A stretch of DNA of 64,000 bases from Methanolobus sp. GTDB taxonomy: Archaea; Halobacteriota; Methanosarcinia; Methanosarcinales; Methanosarcinaceae. The translations under genes were made by a program, and so were the position numbers. How positions within the stretch are numbered: the first letter of the stretch is position 1; each line of letters opens with the position of its first letter. The notes below the pieces were generated by a model. That model saw only the letters and a list, made by a program, of their open reading frames with translations. It searched no databases and had not been told where the DNA came from. Below, piece by piece: positions 27,946-37,826 of this stretch. Location of the stretch: assembly GCF_016278385.1 (NCBI RefSeq), contig NZ_JADQBY010000014.1, positions 124,001-188,000 on the forward strand. Reading direction: 5' to 3'.

Positions 27946-28550
27946 ATTCTCCAGAGTGTCATCTTGACATTAACTATATTGTAAAAACCAGTACTGTTGT
28001 CAGCATCCGGTATGCCTGTATTTATCATGAAAGTTGAAGTGTTCCCTATATCATAGTCTGACAGATACACTTTTTTCGAGATAATAACGGCATTATCCGA
28101 TGGATCTCCGTTGTAAATGTAAGGCTTTGAAGCCGTAATCCCGTTATCATCGATCCATGTGAAATGGACATTGTGGGCAATTCCTCTTGGAATTGCTATA
28201 AATGTAAATATATCTCCCAGGGAGCTGTTTGTAAGGGATATGTTACTTGAGTCCCTTGATTGGTATGCTGTACCGTTCCATACGTATTCTTTTCCATCCC
28301 AGTTCATTACATCACTCTTGAGGTCAGAGCCATGGCCATAGCCTGCGTAGGAAAGGGCATTTAGCATATCCTGGCCCAATGTTTACAACTGGGATTCAAT
28401 ATGAGCATTTGCAGTTGATGAGGTAAGTGGTGTAAGGGAGGTTGCTTCCACTGCAAAGACAATGACTCCTATCATTATCATAGAAGCCATAAGTGCTTCC
28501 AGTGTATGCATCTGAGCAGATGAATTCATTTTTTTGCAAAATATATTCAT
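27942..28550 (-). pseudogene. Pilin-like protein (DUF7288-like), operon B gene 2, interrupted by an in-frame TAA
   Basis: The frame from ATG 28550 (or ATG 28529) encodes the helix QMHTLEALMASMIMIGVIVF and SLTPLTSSTANAHIESQL, then meets TAA at 28383-28385. The same frame then stays open to 27942 (GQDMLNALSYAGYG to VNVKMTLWRM) and matches the rest of the operon A paralogue (22622-23140). A single C-to-T (Gln) or A-to-T (Lys) change would create the stop. A TTG at 28379 could restart translation but would yield a protein without the membrane helix. Genes on both sides are intact and overlap normally, so the break is recent, an error, or bypassed. Confidence 0.82.
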
Positions 28551-28557
28551 GTCTGCA

Positions 28558-29025
28558 TCACCACACCCTGAATGACATCATGACAGTTTCTGTATTGCCT
28601 GTTTCCTCATATTTCAGTAACACTACTCTTTTTGTCTGTCCAACATTTACTCCGGATGGTATTACTTTTCCTGCCATGCCAACAACACCACTTTCATTTT
28701 CCATTGTGACATTGAGATCATATCTGAGATACGAGCCGGTCAGACCCAGATACGCAATGGTGGCATCGTAGTTTGTATCAAGTTCTGTCAGGAAGTTCTC
28801 GACTTTTGTTTCATTGGCCATGTTTGGGACTGTCTCATCTCCCTTGTTGAGAAGTTTCTCCACAAGGACGGTTGCTGTTCTGTCAGCAAGAAGCGTTACT
28901 TCGTCAGAGTTTGAACTAAAAGGTGTGAATATTCCTGATGTATAGTTAAATACGAAAACAATTGCAAACAGGAAAATGGTAACGCTGATAAGGTAATCTA
29001 TGGTTATCTGGCCTTTGGAATTCAT
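28558..29025 (-). CDS. Pilin-like membrane-anchored protein (DUF7287-like), operon B gene 1
   Basis: A 155-residue protein: MNSKG, helix QITIDYLISVTIFLFAIVFV, then DRTATVLVEKL and a short beta domain ending RVVLLKYEETGN and a VMMSFRVW tail. It is the small counterpart of 23137-24114. ATG 29025 is chosen because GAGGAG precedes it and because the longer frame would add an AT-rich non-coding stretch. It is the first gene of operon B and divergent from mre11 across a 140-base promoter region with TATA-like sequence around 29035-29060. Confidence 0.78.
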   Translation of the reverse strand: MNSKGQITIDYLISVTIFLFAIVFVFNYTSGIFTPFSSNSDEVTLLADRTATVLVEKLLNKGDETVPNMANETKVENFLTELDTNYDATIAYLGLTGSYLRYDLNVTMENESGVVGMAGKVIPSGVNVGQTKRVVLLKYEETGNTETVMMSFRVW

Positions 29026-29165
29026 AACTCCTCTATATAATATAGCGCTAATTATATTATCTGCTATTATAGTATGTACCCGATATATTATTAGTTTATT
29101 GCTCATTGTGAATGTTGCTTGTATCCCAAACAATTAAAAACTGAAAAAACATATCATAATCCCTG

Positions 29166-30668
29166 ATGGATGAGATAAGGATAGTCCACACAGGGGATAC
29201 ACATCTTGGATACCGGCAGTATCATAGCGATGTGCGCAGGAAGGATTTTCTCAATGCGTTTTCCACTGTGATAGATGATGCTATTGATATGGGTGTGGAT
29301 GCTGTAGTGCATTCCGGGGACCTGTTTGATTCCAGGAATCCCACACTTGATGATATTCTTGATGCCATGGGCCTTTTTTCAAAGCTGCAAAAAGCAGGTA
29401 TTCCTCTGCTTGCCATTGTTGGTAATCATGAGAGTAAACAGAGCACTCAGTGGCTTGACCTCTATAGCAGTCTGGGTCTTGTAATACGGCTTGGAAATGA
29501 AGCCTACAGGCTTGGTGAAGTGGCACTGTATGGTATCGACAGTGTTCCAAAGACAAAGATTCCCTTATTTGATTTTACCGTTTTTGAAGACAAGGCAACT
29601 GACGCAAAATATAATCTGCTAGTGATGCACCAGCTTGTAAAGCCATTCGCTTTTGGTGACTGGGATATAAAAGAGGTTATTGATTCCATTCCCTTTGATC
29701 TGCATGCAGTGCTTCTGGGGGACAATCACAAGTATGATATCACAAAAGTTAGCGATACATGGGTTACATACTCCGGCAGCACAGAACGTAACAGTACTTC
29801 AGAGCGTGAACCAAGGTCATATAATATAGTCGCTGTCGGGGAAAATGGTATAGAGATAAGTAAACGTATAATACCGACCCGTGAATTCGTGTTCATACCT
29901 GTAACTCTCACAGGAGGGCCTGACAACCACGAGGATATTTTTTCTACAATAATGGAATATGATATTTCTGAAAAAGTTGTGTTTGTGGAACTTTTTGGTG
30001 ATGTTAAAGCAAAGCTGGATTTCAGTGAAATTGAGCGATTTATTCTATCAAGGGGTGCATTGGTACCAGGAATTAAGGATCTTCGTACCGGTGTTGATAC
30101 ACTGGCAGACCCTTCTCTGAAAGTATCTTTCTCAGATCCTGATGATGTTGTCAAAGAAGAGATCAAGAAAATGAACCTTAGCTCAGGCGGGCTCCTGCTT
30201 GACGATATCATAAGGGATCCTTTGATCGTGAAGACCCGGGTTGGCGATGAGGCCGAGTTAAAACTAGGTCAGCTTCTTGAAAAGATTGATTTTAGTCAGC
30301 CTATTCCTGTTAATATTCCTGTTATCTCCATGGTTGCAGATGAAGAAACTGAAACTCTGGTTTCGGATAAAGGTAATGTTGTCGACATAAAAGTGAAAGA
30401 TGAGGACACATCGACAGAATATATGACCAATACGGTTTTGCAGAATATTGTTTCCGAGAGTAAGGATGTTTATGTGACTGAAAAATCAATAGGTGTAGTG
30501 CCTGCTGAATCACCTGTTGATACGGATGTAACTGACAATAGCACAAAAGGTGAGGATGTAGACACATCTGATGAAGTCGAAAAGAACAAAAAAAAGTCAG
30601 TGGGCGAAGGGAAAAAAGAGCATGAACCCGTAAAACCACGTCAGTATAATCTGGGTGATTATCTGTGA
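29166..30668 (+). CDS. mre11: DNA double-strand break repair nuclease Mre11
   Basis: Manganese-dependent exo/endonuclease that resects DNA ends with Rad50; 500 residues. Phosphoesterase motifs are HTGDTHLG (9-16), HSGDLFDSRNP, VGNHE, LLVMHQ and LLGDNHK (184-189). The last replaces the GHxH metal motif of Pyrococcus Mre11 with GDNH. The C-terminal third is acidic and low in complexity before a final KPRQYNLGDYL, which could be the Rad50-contacting end. The stop overlaps the rad50 start, so the pair is translationally coupled. Confidence 0.95.
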   Translation: MDEIRIVHTGDTHLGYRQYHSDVRRKDFLNAFSTVIDDAIDMGVDAVVHSGDLFDSRNPTLDDILDAMGLFSKLQKAGIPLLAIVGNHESKQSTQWLDLYSSLGLVIRLGNEAYRLGEVALYGIDSVPKTKIPLFDFTVFEDKATDAKYNLLVMHQLVKPFAFGDWDIKEVIDSIPFDLHAVLLGDNHKYDITKVSDTWVTYSGSTERNSTSEREPRSYNIVAVGENGIEISKRIIPTREFVFIPVTLTGGPDNHEDIFSTIMEYDISEKVVFVELFGDVKAKLDFSEIERFILSRGALVPGIKDLRTGVDTLADPSLKVSFSDPDDVVKEEIKKMNLSSGGLLLDDIIRDPLIVKTRVGDEAELKLGQLLEKIDFSQPIPVNIPVISMVADEETETLVSDKGNVVDIKVKDEDTSTEYMTNTVLQNIVSESKDVYVTEKSIGVVPAESPVDTDVTDNSTKGEDVDTSDEVEKNKKKSVGEGKKEHEPVKPRQYNLGDYL

Positions 30669-33328
30669 TGCTAAAACACCTGAAAATTGAGAATATCCGA
30701 AGCTACAAAGAGCTTGACATTTCATTCAAAAATGGTGTTACGGTAGTTTCCGGTGTTAACGGAAGTGGCAAATCCAGTCTTCTTGAGGCATGTTTCACCG
30801 GACTTTTCGGAAGTAAAACGCTGGATAAGGATTTTGTGCTTTCCGATATCATCACCAAAGGGGCTCCAATGGCATCCCTGTTACTTGAGTTTGAGCAGAA
30901 TGGTCATAATTATTCCGTGGAGCAGTCTTTTAGGAACGATCCTGAAAAAGGACGTGCTTCCAATACAAAATCAGTCTTCAAACAAGACGGGGAAATAATA
31001 TTTGATCAGGCAACGCGGACCTATGACGCAGTGACATCGCTTCTGAATATGGATGAAGAGGCTTATCGGAATTGTGTCTACATACGTCAGGGGGAGATCG
31101 ATGTCCTGATAAACTCCAAGCCTAAGGACCGTCAGAAGATGATCGATGATCTTTTGCAGCTGGGTAAACTTGAGGAGTACCGTGAGAGAGCTTCAAGTGC
31201 CAGGGTGGGTGTGGGACGTCACCAAAGGGACAATGAAAGACGCACCAAAGAAGTTGCTGCTGAAATTAAACTTATAGAGGATAGTGATCCCAGCGGAAGG
31301 CTGGCAGTTTTACGGACAAGGTCCAGTGAGATTGATACAGAAATCTCCTCCATGAATGAGAAAAGGGATCGAACACTTTCCCGAATAGATGAGGTTTCAA
31401 AGAGAATATCCGAGTTAAATGAGCTATCCGGCAGGAAAGATTCTGTTCAGCAGCAGATAAAGGACATCACAGACCGGAAATCAAAATCATTCCTTAAAAT
31501 TGATTCCCTTTCAAAGGATATACGTTCCCGCAAGGAGCTTCTTGAAGTCAAGAAGTCAAGGGTATCTGAAATAGAATCACAGTTAAAAATGGATTCAAAA
31601 GATGTGGAATCTTTTGTTGCAAAGCTGGATGAGGATGAACGTTCTTTAAGGGATAATCTCAGCGATCTGAAAAGCAAAAAAGCGGTTTATGAAAAAGACC
31701 TTCTTAATATTGATCAGTCTGCAAAGGATGCCGAAAAACAGGTGAAATCCATTGAGGCTTCAACGAAGGAAGCCGAATCCAGAATAATGGCTGTTAACTC
31801 TGGGATCAATACGTATAAAGGACATATTACAGAACTTGAAACAAAGTACAAGGATATCGTATCAAAAGTAGAGTCCCTAGGTTTCAGTCTGGAAAAATTA
31901 GAGAATATCGACGAAGTTGTTGACCTTCTCAATGACCAGCAGAAGAGATTCCACGGCAGGGAGGTGGAACTGAAGGTAAAGGTATCTGAACTTAAAAACA
32001 AGCTTGAGAAATCAAAGCAGCTGCTGGGTACTGGAAAATGTCCCACATGCGGACAGGACCTTAAAGGTTCCTGTGTTGAAGAGTCAACAATTTCAGATAA
32101 TGAGTCCCTGGATAAACTCGAATCCGAATTTTCAGAGCTTAAAGTAAAAAAGGCTGAAGCAGACGCAAGAGTGGAGAAAGTCAGGTCTGCTCGAAGTTAC
32201 AAGTCTGAAATTGATAATGTTGTCAGGGATATGGTCTCCTCCCGGGAAGCCATTGAAAGGGACAGGAAGAGAATTGAAGAATACGACCTGCATGTAAAGG
32301 AGAATGAACAGAAGATCAGGGAATTTCATTCAGGAAAAGAAGTTCTGGAAAAAACCCTCGCTGAAACCAAAGCAAAAGTATTGCAGATGAGGCAGGAAGA
32401 AGATTCTGCTTTAAAGGTTCACTCTCAGCTCCTTGAAAGTCTTGCACTTGCCCGGGAGATGCAGAAAATTCTTGGTGAGTTTGCTAAAATCACTTCAGAG
32501 ATAGAGCAGATGGAAGAAAAGATTAAAAGTATTCAGGAAATGATTTCATTATTTGAAGGCCAGATAGGGGAGAAAAAAGAATCTCTGAAAGAAATTGATG
32601 ATAGGATAGGGGAATTTGACCGGAAAGAACTCGAATCCCTAAGCAGAGATTATGGACTTGCCTTAAAGGGTATAAATTCTGAAATAGAAAAGCTGAATCT
32701 TGAAAAAGAAAATATCCTGAAGAAAGCTGGAATGGCCGAGAGTGACAGAAAACGGCTTTCAGATATGAAAACAAATCTTAGTCAGCTAAAGAACCGTGGG
32801 GACTATCTAAACGCAGTTTACTCCGACGCTGAAGAGCTTGAAAGCATGTACATACGCATACGTGCACAACTTCGTTCCAGTAATATACAGACCCTTGACA
32901 TGTTGATAAACGAGATTTTCTCATTTATGTACTCCAACAACGCTTACTCTCATGTGACGCTGGATGCAGATTACAATTTGACTGTTTTTGAAAAGGATGG
33001 TACTGCCCTTGAACCAAAACTTCTCAGCGGCGGCGAGCGTGCATTGTTTAACCTTGTGCTTCGTTGTGCAATATATCGGCTGCTTTCACTTGGTACGTCT
33101 TCTCGTGATGGTGCAGGGCTTCCTCCTCTTATAATGGATGAACCTACAGTGTTCCTTGACAGGGGGCATGTACACCAGTTGATCAAACTTATAGATATGA
33201 TGCGGGATATAGGAGTGGCGCAGATTCTCATAGTTTCCCATGATGAATCTCTTATTGACTCTGCCGACCATGTATTTGCAGTTGAGAAGGACCCCGTTAC
33301 CAATAATTCTTGTATTTACGCCCGGTAA
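30665..33328 (+). CDS. rad50: DNA double-strand break repair ATPase Rad50
   Basis: SMC-like ATPase partner of Mre11, 887 residues. The N-terminal ATPase half has Walker A GVNGSGKSS (about 32-40) and a Q-loop near YIRQGEID. Two long coiled coils flank the zinc hook CPTC (Cys459, Cys462), through which two molecules dimerise. The C-terminal half has signature LLSGGERALFNLVLRCAI, Walker B PPLIMDEPTVFLD and the H-loop VSHDE. It starts at GTG 30665 or ATG 30668; both overlap the mre11 end. Confidence 0.96.
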   Translation: MMLKHLKIENIRSYKELDISFKNGVTVVSGVNGSGKSSLLEACFTGLFGSKTLDKDFVLSDIITKGAPMASLLLEFEQNGHNYSVEQSFRNDPEKGRASNTKSVFKQDGEIIFDQATRTYDAVTSLLNMDEEAYRNCVYIRQGEIDVLINSKPKDRQKMIDDLLQLGKLEEYRERASSARVGVGRHQRDNERRTKEVAAEIKLIEDSDPSGRLAVLRTRSSEIDTEISSMNEKRDRTLSRIDEVSKRISELNELSGRKDSVQQQIKDITDRKSKSFLKIDSLSKDIRSRKELLEVKKSRVSEIESQLKMDSKDVESFVAKLDEDERSLRDNLSDLKSKKAVYEKDLLNIDQSAKDAEKQVKSIEASTKEAESRIMAVNSGINTYKGHITELETKYKDIVSKVESLGFSLEKLENIDEVVDLLNDQQKRFHGREVELKVKVSELKNKLEKSKQLLGTGKCPTCGQDLKGSCVEESTISDNESLDKLESEFSELKVKKAEADARVEKVRSARSYKSEIDNVVRDMVSSREAIERDRKRIEEYDLHVKENEQKIREFHSGKEVLEKTLAETKAKVLQMRQEEDSALKVHSQLLESLALAREMQKILGEFAKITSEIEQMEEKIKSIQEMISLFEGQIGEKKESLKEIDDRIGEFDRKELESLSRDYGLALKGINSEIEKLNLEKENILKKAGMAESDRKRLSDMKTNLSQLKNRGDYLNAVYSDAEELESMYIRIRAQLRSSNIQTLDMLINEIFSFMYSNNAYSHVTLDADYNLTVFEKDGTALEPKLLSGGERALFNLVLRCAIYRLLSLGTSSRDGAGLPPLIMDEPTVFLDRGHVHQLIKLIDMMRDIGVAQILIVSHDESLIDSADHVFAVEKDPVTNNSCIYAR

Positions 33329-33464
33329 AGCAGATTAAATACTTATTTATTGCTTGAAAAAAATACACGTGATGACCATAAGGTATATTATACTTTTATT
33401 CATATAATAACGTGGTATTTCGCTTAACAGCGATGAGGGACTGAATGGATTTACGAGGCTTTTC

Positions 33465-34274
33465 ATGAACACTGAAAACAGGGACTTTGTCATTGAACGC
33501 CTTGAGCGCCAGCTCAAGGAAAAAGAAGCAGAATTAGACGATATTAAAACTAATCTCCGCGAGTCTATACTCCGTGAGATAAGAAGCGATCTTAAGAATG
33601 ACCTTGATTTTCATAACCGCATTGTCCAACTTGAGCGCAAAGTTCAGTCCCTGAGCAGCAATCTGAATGGCATTATGGATGAACTTCTTGACCAGAAATC
33701 AATGCTTCGTTCCCTGGGGGAATTATCTGTCCCTCGTGAAAGGAAAGTGGATCAAAGAATTTCAGTTATGCCTCCTGTAGAGGAAACAACAACTCCGAAA
33801 GTATACAGGCCGGAACCTAAGCCGGTTGAATCTTCTGTTCCCTCATTAAAATCAGAGCCTGTTCCGCCATCACAAGTAAATCCCTCTGTTACTCAGTCAG
33901 TTCCAAAAGATGTAATACCTTCCGCAAAACCTATTAATTCAAGAGTTTCTGTCAGGTCTGATGATAAGACATCAGTTTCAGGAAGTAGATCAGAATCATC
34001 CTCTTCAAATGTGCATTTTAATATAAGAGAAGTCCCTCCAGTAAAGCAGCCTGAAATGTCCGAACCTGCTCACAGGTCCGAATATATTATTGCAGAAACA
34101 GATGATGAACGCAAGCTTCGGCTCGACACCACCTCGCGCAAGGAGGTAAGCTCCTGCAATTATATCGTTGCAGAAGAGGACAAACCTACCTGCCAGGATC
34201 CGGGCGATGAATACGAAACGGTTGAAGCTCGTGAGGATGAGGATGCGGTAGTAGTCACCACACGAAGAAAATAA
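33465..34274 (+). CDS. Coiled-coil and proline-rich protein of unknown function, upstream of smc
   Basis: A 269-residue protein I do not recognise. Residues about 10-85 form a predicted coiled coil (ERLERQLKEKEAELDDIK). Residues about 100-200 are a Pro/Ser-rich, probably disordered linker. The acidic C-terminus contains a doubled motif, EYIIAETDDERK and NYIVAEEDKP. There is no signal peptide or membrane helix. It lies 27 bases before smc on the same strand, with its own promoter-like AT-rich region upstream (33350-33410), so it probably leads the smc-scpA-scpB operon. A role with condensin is suggested only by position. Confidence 0.75.
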   Translation: MNTENRDFVIERLERQLKEKEAELDDIKTNLRESILREIRSDLKNDLDFHNRIVQLERKVQSLSSNLNGIMDELLDQKSMLRSLGELSVPRERKVDQRISVMPPVEETTTPKVYRPEPKPVESSVPSLKSEPVPPSQVNPSVTQSVPKDVIPSAKPINSRVSVRSDDKTSVSGSRSESSSSNVHFNIREVPPVKQPEMSEPAHRSEYIIAETDDERKLRLDTTSRKEVSSCNYIVAEEDKPTCQDPGDEYETVEAREDEDAVVVTTRRK

Positions 34275-34301
34275 TCCTTTTTATAAAAACAGAGGAATCG
34301 C

Positions 34302-37300
34302 GTGTATATCAAGGAACTTGAGTTTATAAACTTCAAATCCTTCGGGAAAAAGGTAAAAATACCTTTTTTTGATGGTTTTACCACAATTTCCGGGCCAAAC
34401 GGCAGTGGTAAGTCTAACATAATAGATGGCATTCTCTTTGTACTGGGTTTATCAAGCTCAAGGACCATGCGGGCTGAAAAGCTCACTGATCTAATCTATA
34501 ATGGAGAAGCTGCAAAAAAGCCTGATTTTGCACAGGTGACGATTCGTTTTGATAATAATGATCGTGAAATGCCATATGATGCTGATGAGATAACTATTAC
34601 AAGAAAGATACGTGAAACAGATTCCGGGTATTACAGTTATTTTTATTTGAACGGCAAGGCTGTGAGCCTTACTGAGGTTCACAATCATCTCGCTAAAGCC
34701 CGTGTTACTCCAGAGGGATATAATGTTGTTATGCAGGGAGACGTTACCCGTATTATCAACATGACTCCTACCGAGAGACGTAAGATCATCGATGAGATTG
34801 CCGGTGTTGCTGAATTTGACAGTAAAAGGGACAGGGCATTCAGTGAACTTGAGATAGTGCGTGAAAGAGTAGAACGGGTTGACATAATCATCGAAGAGGT
34901 CGGTCAGCAGCTTGGAAAGCTTAAAACAGAGCGTGACCAGGCATTAAAGTACCAATCTCTTAAAGAAGAAAAGATGAAATTTGAGGGTTTTGTTCTGCTT
35001 GCAAAACTCAAGGATGCCAAGGTAGAACTATTATCCGTTGGTGATGACATTCTTGCCAAGGAAGAAGTTCTTGGGAAACTGGAATTTGATCTCGATACTA
35101 AAAAGTTTGCTGTGGAGAAGCTCGAACAGGAGCTTGAGGAAATGACCCTGAACATCCAAAGGATGGGTGAGGATGAGCAGATCCAGATCAAGAAGGATAT
35201 TGAAGGTATCAGGGGTGAAGTGTCAAGGTGCGTTGACACCATCGAGCTTTCTGAAAAGGAAATGGAAGATGTCGAATCAAGGCGCCGGAAGATTTTTGTC
35301 GAAATTGATGAAATAAAAGGTAAGCTGGAAGAGCTTGATTCTAATATCTCAGAAGAAACAATGAGAAAGGAAAGCATCCTGGCTGAGATGTCTGAGCGTA
35401 AGACTGAGCGTATGATCCTCCAGAGCAAGATTGCCGATGTGGACATAAAATTTGCCCAGACCCGGGATGAGCTCAGCACTCTTAAGTCTAAGCTTGAAGC
35501 TGTAAAAGATGAGAAGAATGAACTCATGCGCCAGGAGGATCGTTTACTTGATTCTCTTAGAAGAAAATCTGCAGAGGTAAGGGATATCGAAAGTGAGCTT
35601 GCAGATGCAAAATCAAAATCAGAGTCTTCTGACAGTGATACGAAGTCGGTTGAGTACGATATTCAAAAGCTCAATGAGAAAATCGATGTTCTCACCAAGG
35701 ATATTGATGATCTTGAAAGTAATCGCTCCCAGCTAAAAACGATTGTTAAGGAATTCGAAGATGAGCTTCGCAAACATGAGAATGATTATGCAAAAATAGA
35801 GATGCGAGTGCGTGCTGCAGAGGACCATAGTAAGTATTCCAAAGCTGTAGACATGGTGATGAATGAGAAAAAGCACCATGGTTTGCCAGGTATTTATGGG
35901 ACCATTGCAGAACTTGGAAGTGTTGATCAGAAGTATTCCAATGCTCTTGGTATTGCTGCAGGCGGACGTATGCAGGCAGTTGTTGTGGAAAACGATGAAG
36001 ATGCTTCCAGAGCAATATCTTTCCTTAAACAAAGACGAGGCGGAAGAGCTACATTCCTTCCATTGAATAAAATGGAATCCCGCAGACCATACAAAAATCT
36101 TTCTGACAGGGAAGGCGTGGTTGGCTATGCTATTGATCTTATAGATTTTGATAATAAATTCGAAGCTGCATTCTGGTATGTTTTCAGGGATACTCTCATT
36201 GTTGACACCCTCACAAATGCTCGTAGGCTCATGGGTGGTCTTAGAATGGTCACTCTGGAAGGTGAGGTTATTGAGAAGAGTGGTGCAATGGTGGGCGGTT
36301 CTCAGCAACAGAGCTCCGGTCTTTCATTTGCTGCCTCTGAAAAGGACAAGCTTGTAAAGATTGCTGAGAGGATAACTGAACTTGATTCAAAGCGTGCAAA
36401 TGCTATTAAGAAACTTGATCAGGTTGAAGGGCATATTTCCCAGATCAATAATGAGATCCATGAGCATGACAAAGAAATCTCCAAGAAACAGATGCAGGTC
36501 GATGAGATTGCAGGAAGGGGAGAGCGTCTCACTCAGCTCATCGAGGCTAAGAGCCATGAACTTTTAGAGATCGAAGAGTCACGCAAAGGTCTCAGGGAAG
36601 ATATGGAAAGGACTGTAACCCAGAAGCAGGAAAAGGAAGAACTTGTCATTTCTCTCGAAAAGGACATTGAGGTTCTGGAAGAAAAGCTTGCAGGCTCAGA
36701 GGTTCCTGAACTTAACAGGCAGGCAGAACAGCTTGATGAGGAGATCAGGCGTCTGGATGGTCGTGTAAGGGACATCGATTCCACTTTGAATGCACTTAAT
36801 CTTGATCATAATTACGCAACTTCAAAAATTGAAGAGAACAGGGATCTTATTAAATCAATGGATGAAAATAAGGCTAGCCACAAACAACGTGTTGCTGATC
36901 TTAAGACAAAGATCACCGAACTTGAAGAAACTCTCAAAGAAAAACAGCATCGTGAAAGTGAGCTTACTGAAGAGTTGAAGGAACTACAGCAGGAACGTGT
37001 CCGTCTTCATGATGAACATATGGTTGTGAAGAGGGAGTTTGAGAAGATACGTGTCAGGTTCGACGATGGAAACAGGCAGATGATGGCTCTGAAGGCCACA
37101 AAGGATGCCCTTGCTGAACAGGTGGTCGAACTGGCAGAAGAGATACAGAGGCGTGGAATTGAGGAGCCTGAGGAGGTTCCTAACTATGAGACCGTGCGCA
37201 CAAGGATAGCTTCCATCGAAAAAGCTATGGAGCGTCTTGAACCTGTAAATATGCGTGCGATCGATGAATATGATGAAGTAGAGTCAAGGCTTGATGAACT

Positions 37301-37826
37301 CGTTACAAGGCGCGATACCCTGTCTTCGGAAAGGGAGCAGATACTTGAGCGTATAAAGCAATACGAGCAGCTCAAAAAAGATACTTTTATGGAAACGTAT
37401 GAAGGTATCAATGAGCCTTTCAAGGAAATATTCAATGAACTTTCGGATGGTATTGGTGAGCTTGTTCTTGACAATTACGATGATCCCTTTGCAGGCGGAC
37501 TGACATTAAAAGCACAGCCCAAGGAAAAGACCCTGCAGCGCCTGGAGGCCATGTCAGGAGGGGAGAAGAGTCTCACTGCCCTGTCATTTGTGTTTGCTAT
37601 CCAGCAGTACAGGCCTGCCCCTTTCTATGCATTTGATGAGATCGACATGTTCCTCGATGGTGCCAATGCAGGAAAGGTTGCACAACGCGTTAAAACAGCT
37701 GTTGCCAATGCACAGTTTATTGTAGTCTCCCTCAGAAAACCAATGATAGAGGCTGCAGAGCGTACCATCGGAGTTGCAATGCAGGAAAATAACATTACAA
37801 GTATTACGGGTGTGAAATTACGTTGA
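34302..37826 (+). CDS. smc: Chromosome segregation ATPase SMC
   Basis: Core condensin ATPase, 1174 residues, typical SMC length. Order: Walker A GPNGSGKSN (about 31-39), coiled coil, hinge about 525-650 (LPGIYGTIAEL, ALGIAAGGRMQAVVVEN, GGRATFLPL), second coiled coil, then signature AMSGGEKSLTALSFVFAIQ (about 1083-1101) and Walker B YAFDEIDMFLD. The start is GTG at 34302 (VYIKELEF). The stop overlaps the scpA start, so dosage of the complex is probably coupled. The window thus encodes a bacterial-type SMC-ScpA-ScpB complex. Confidence 0.97.
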   Translation: MYIKELEFINFKSFGKKVKIPFFDGFTTISGPNGSGKSNIIDGILFVLGLSSSRTMRAEKLTDLIYNGEAAKKPDFAQVTIRFDNNDREMPYDADEITITRKIRETDSGYYSYFYLNGKAVSLTEVHNHLAKARVTPEGYNVVMQGDVTRIINMTPTERRKIIDEIAGVAEFDSKRDRAFSELEIVRERVERVDIIIEEVGQQLGKLKTERDQALKYQSLKEEKMKFEGFVLLAKLKDAKVELLSVGDDILAKEEVLGKLEFDLDTKKFAVEKLEQELEEMTLNIQRMGEDEQIQIKKDIEGIRGEVSRCVDTIELSEKEMEDVESRRRKIFVEIDEIKGKLEELDSNISEETMRKESILAEMSERKTERMILQSKIADVDIKFAQTRDELSTLKSKLEAVKDEKNELMRQEDRLLDSLRRKSAEVRDIESELADAKSKSESSDSDTKSVEYDIQKLNEKIDVLTKDIDDLESNRSQLKTIVKEFEDELRKHENDYAKIEMRVRAAEDHSKYSKAVDMVMNEKKHHGLPGIYGTIAELGSVDQKYSNALGIAAGGRMQAVVVENDEDASRAISFLKQRRGGRATFLPLNKMESRRPYKNLSDREGVVGYAIDLIDFDNKFEAAFWYVFRDTLIVDTLTNARRLMGGLRMVTLEGEVIEKSGAMVGGSQQQSSGLSFAASEKDKLVKIAERITELDSKRANAIKKLDQVEGHISQINNEIHEHDKEISKKQMQVDEIAGRGERLTQLIEAKSHELLEIEESRKGLREDMERTVTQKQEKEELVISLEKDIEVLEEKLAGSEVPELNRQAEQLDEEIRRLDGRVRDIDSTLNALNLDHNYATSKIEENRDLIKSMDENKASHKQRVADLKTKITELEETLKEKQHRESELTEELKELQQERVRLHDEHMVVKREFEKIRVRFDDGNRQMMALKATKDALAEQVVELAEEIQRRGIEEPEEVPNYETVRTRIASIEKAMERLEPVNMRAIDEYDEVESRLDELVTRRDTLSSEREQILERIKQYEQLKKDTFMETYEGINEPFKEIFNELSDGIGELVLDNYDDPFAGGLTLKAQPKEKTLQRLEAMSGGEKSLTALSFVFAIQQYRPAPFYAFDEIDMFLDGANAGKVAQRVKTAVANAQFIVVSLRKPMIEAAERTIGVAMQENNITSITGVKLR

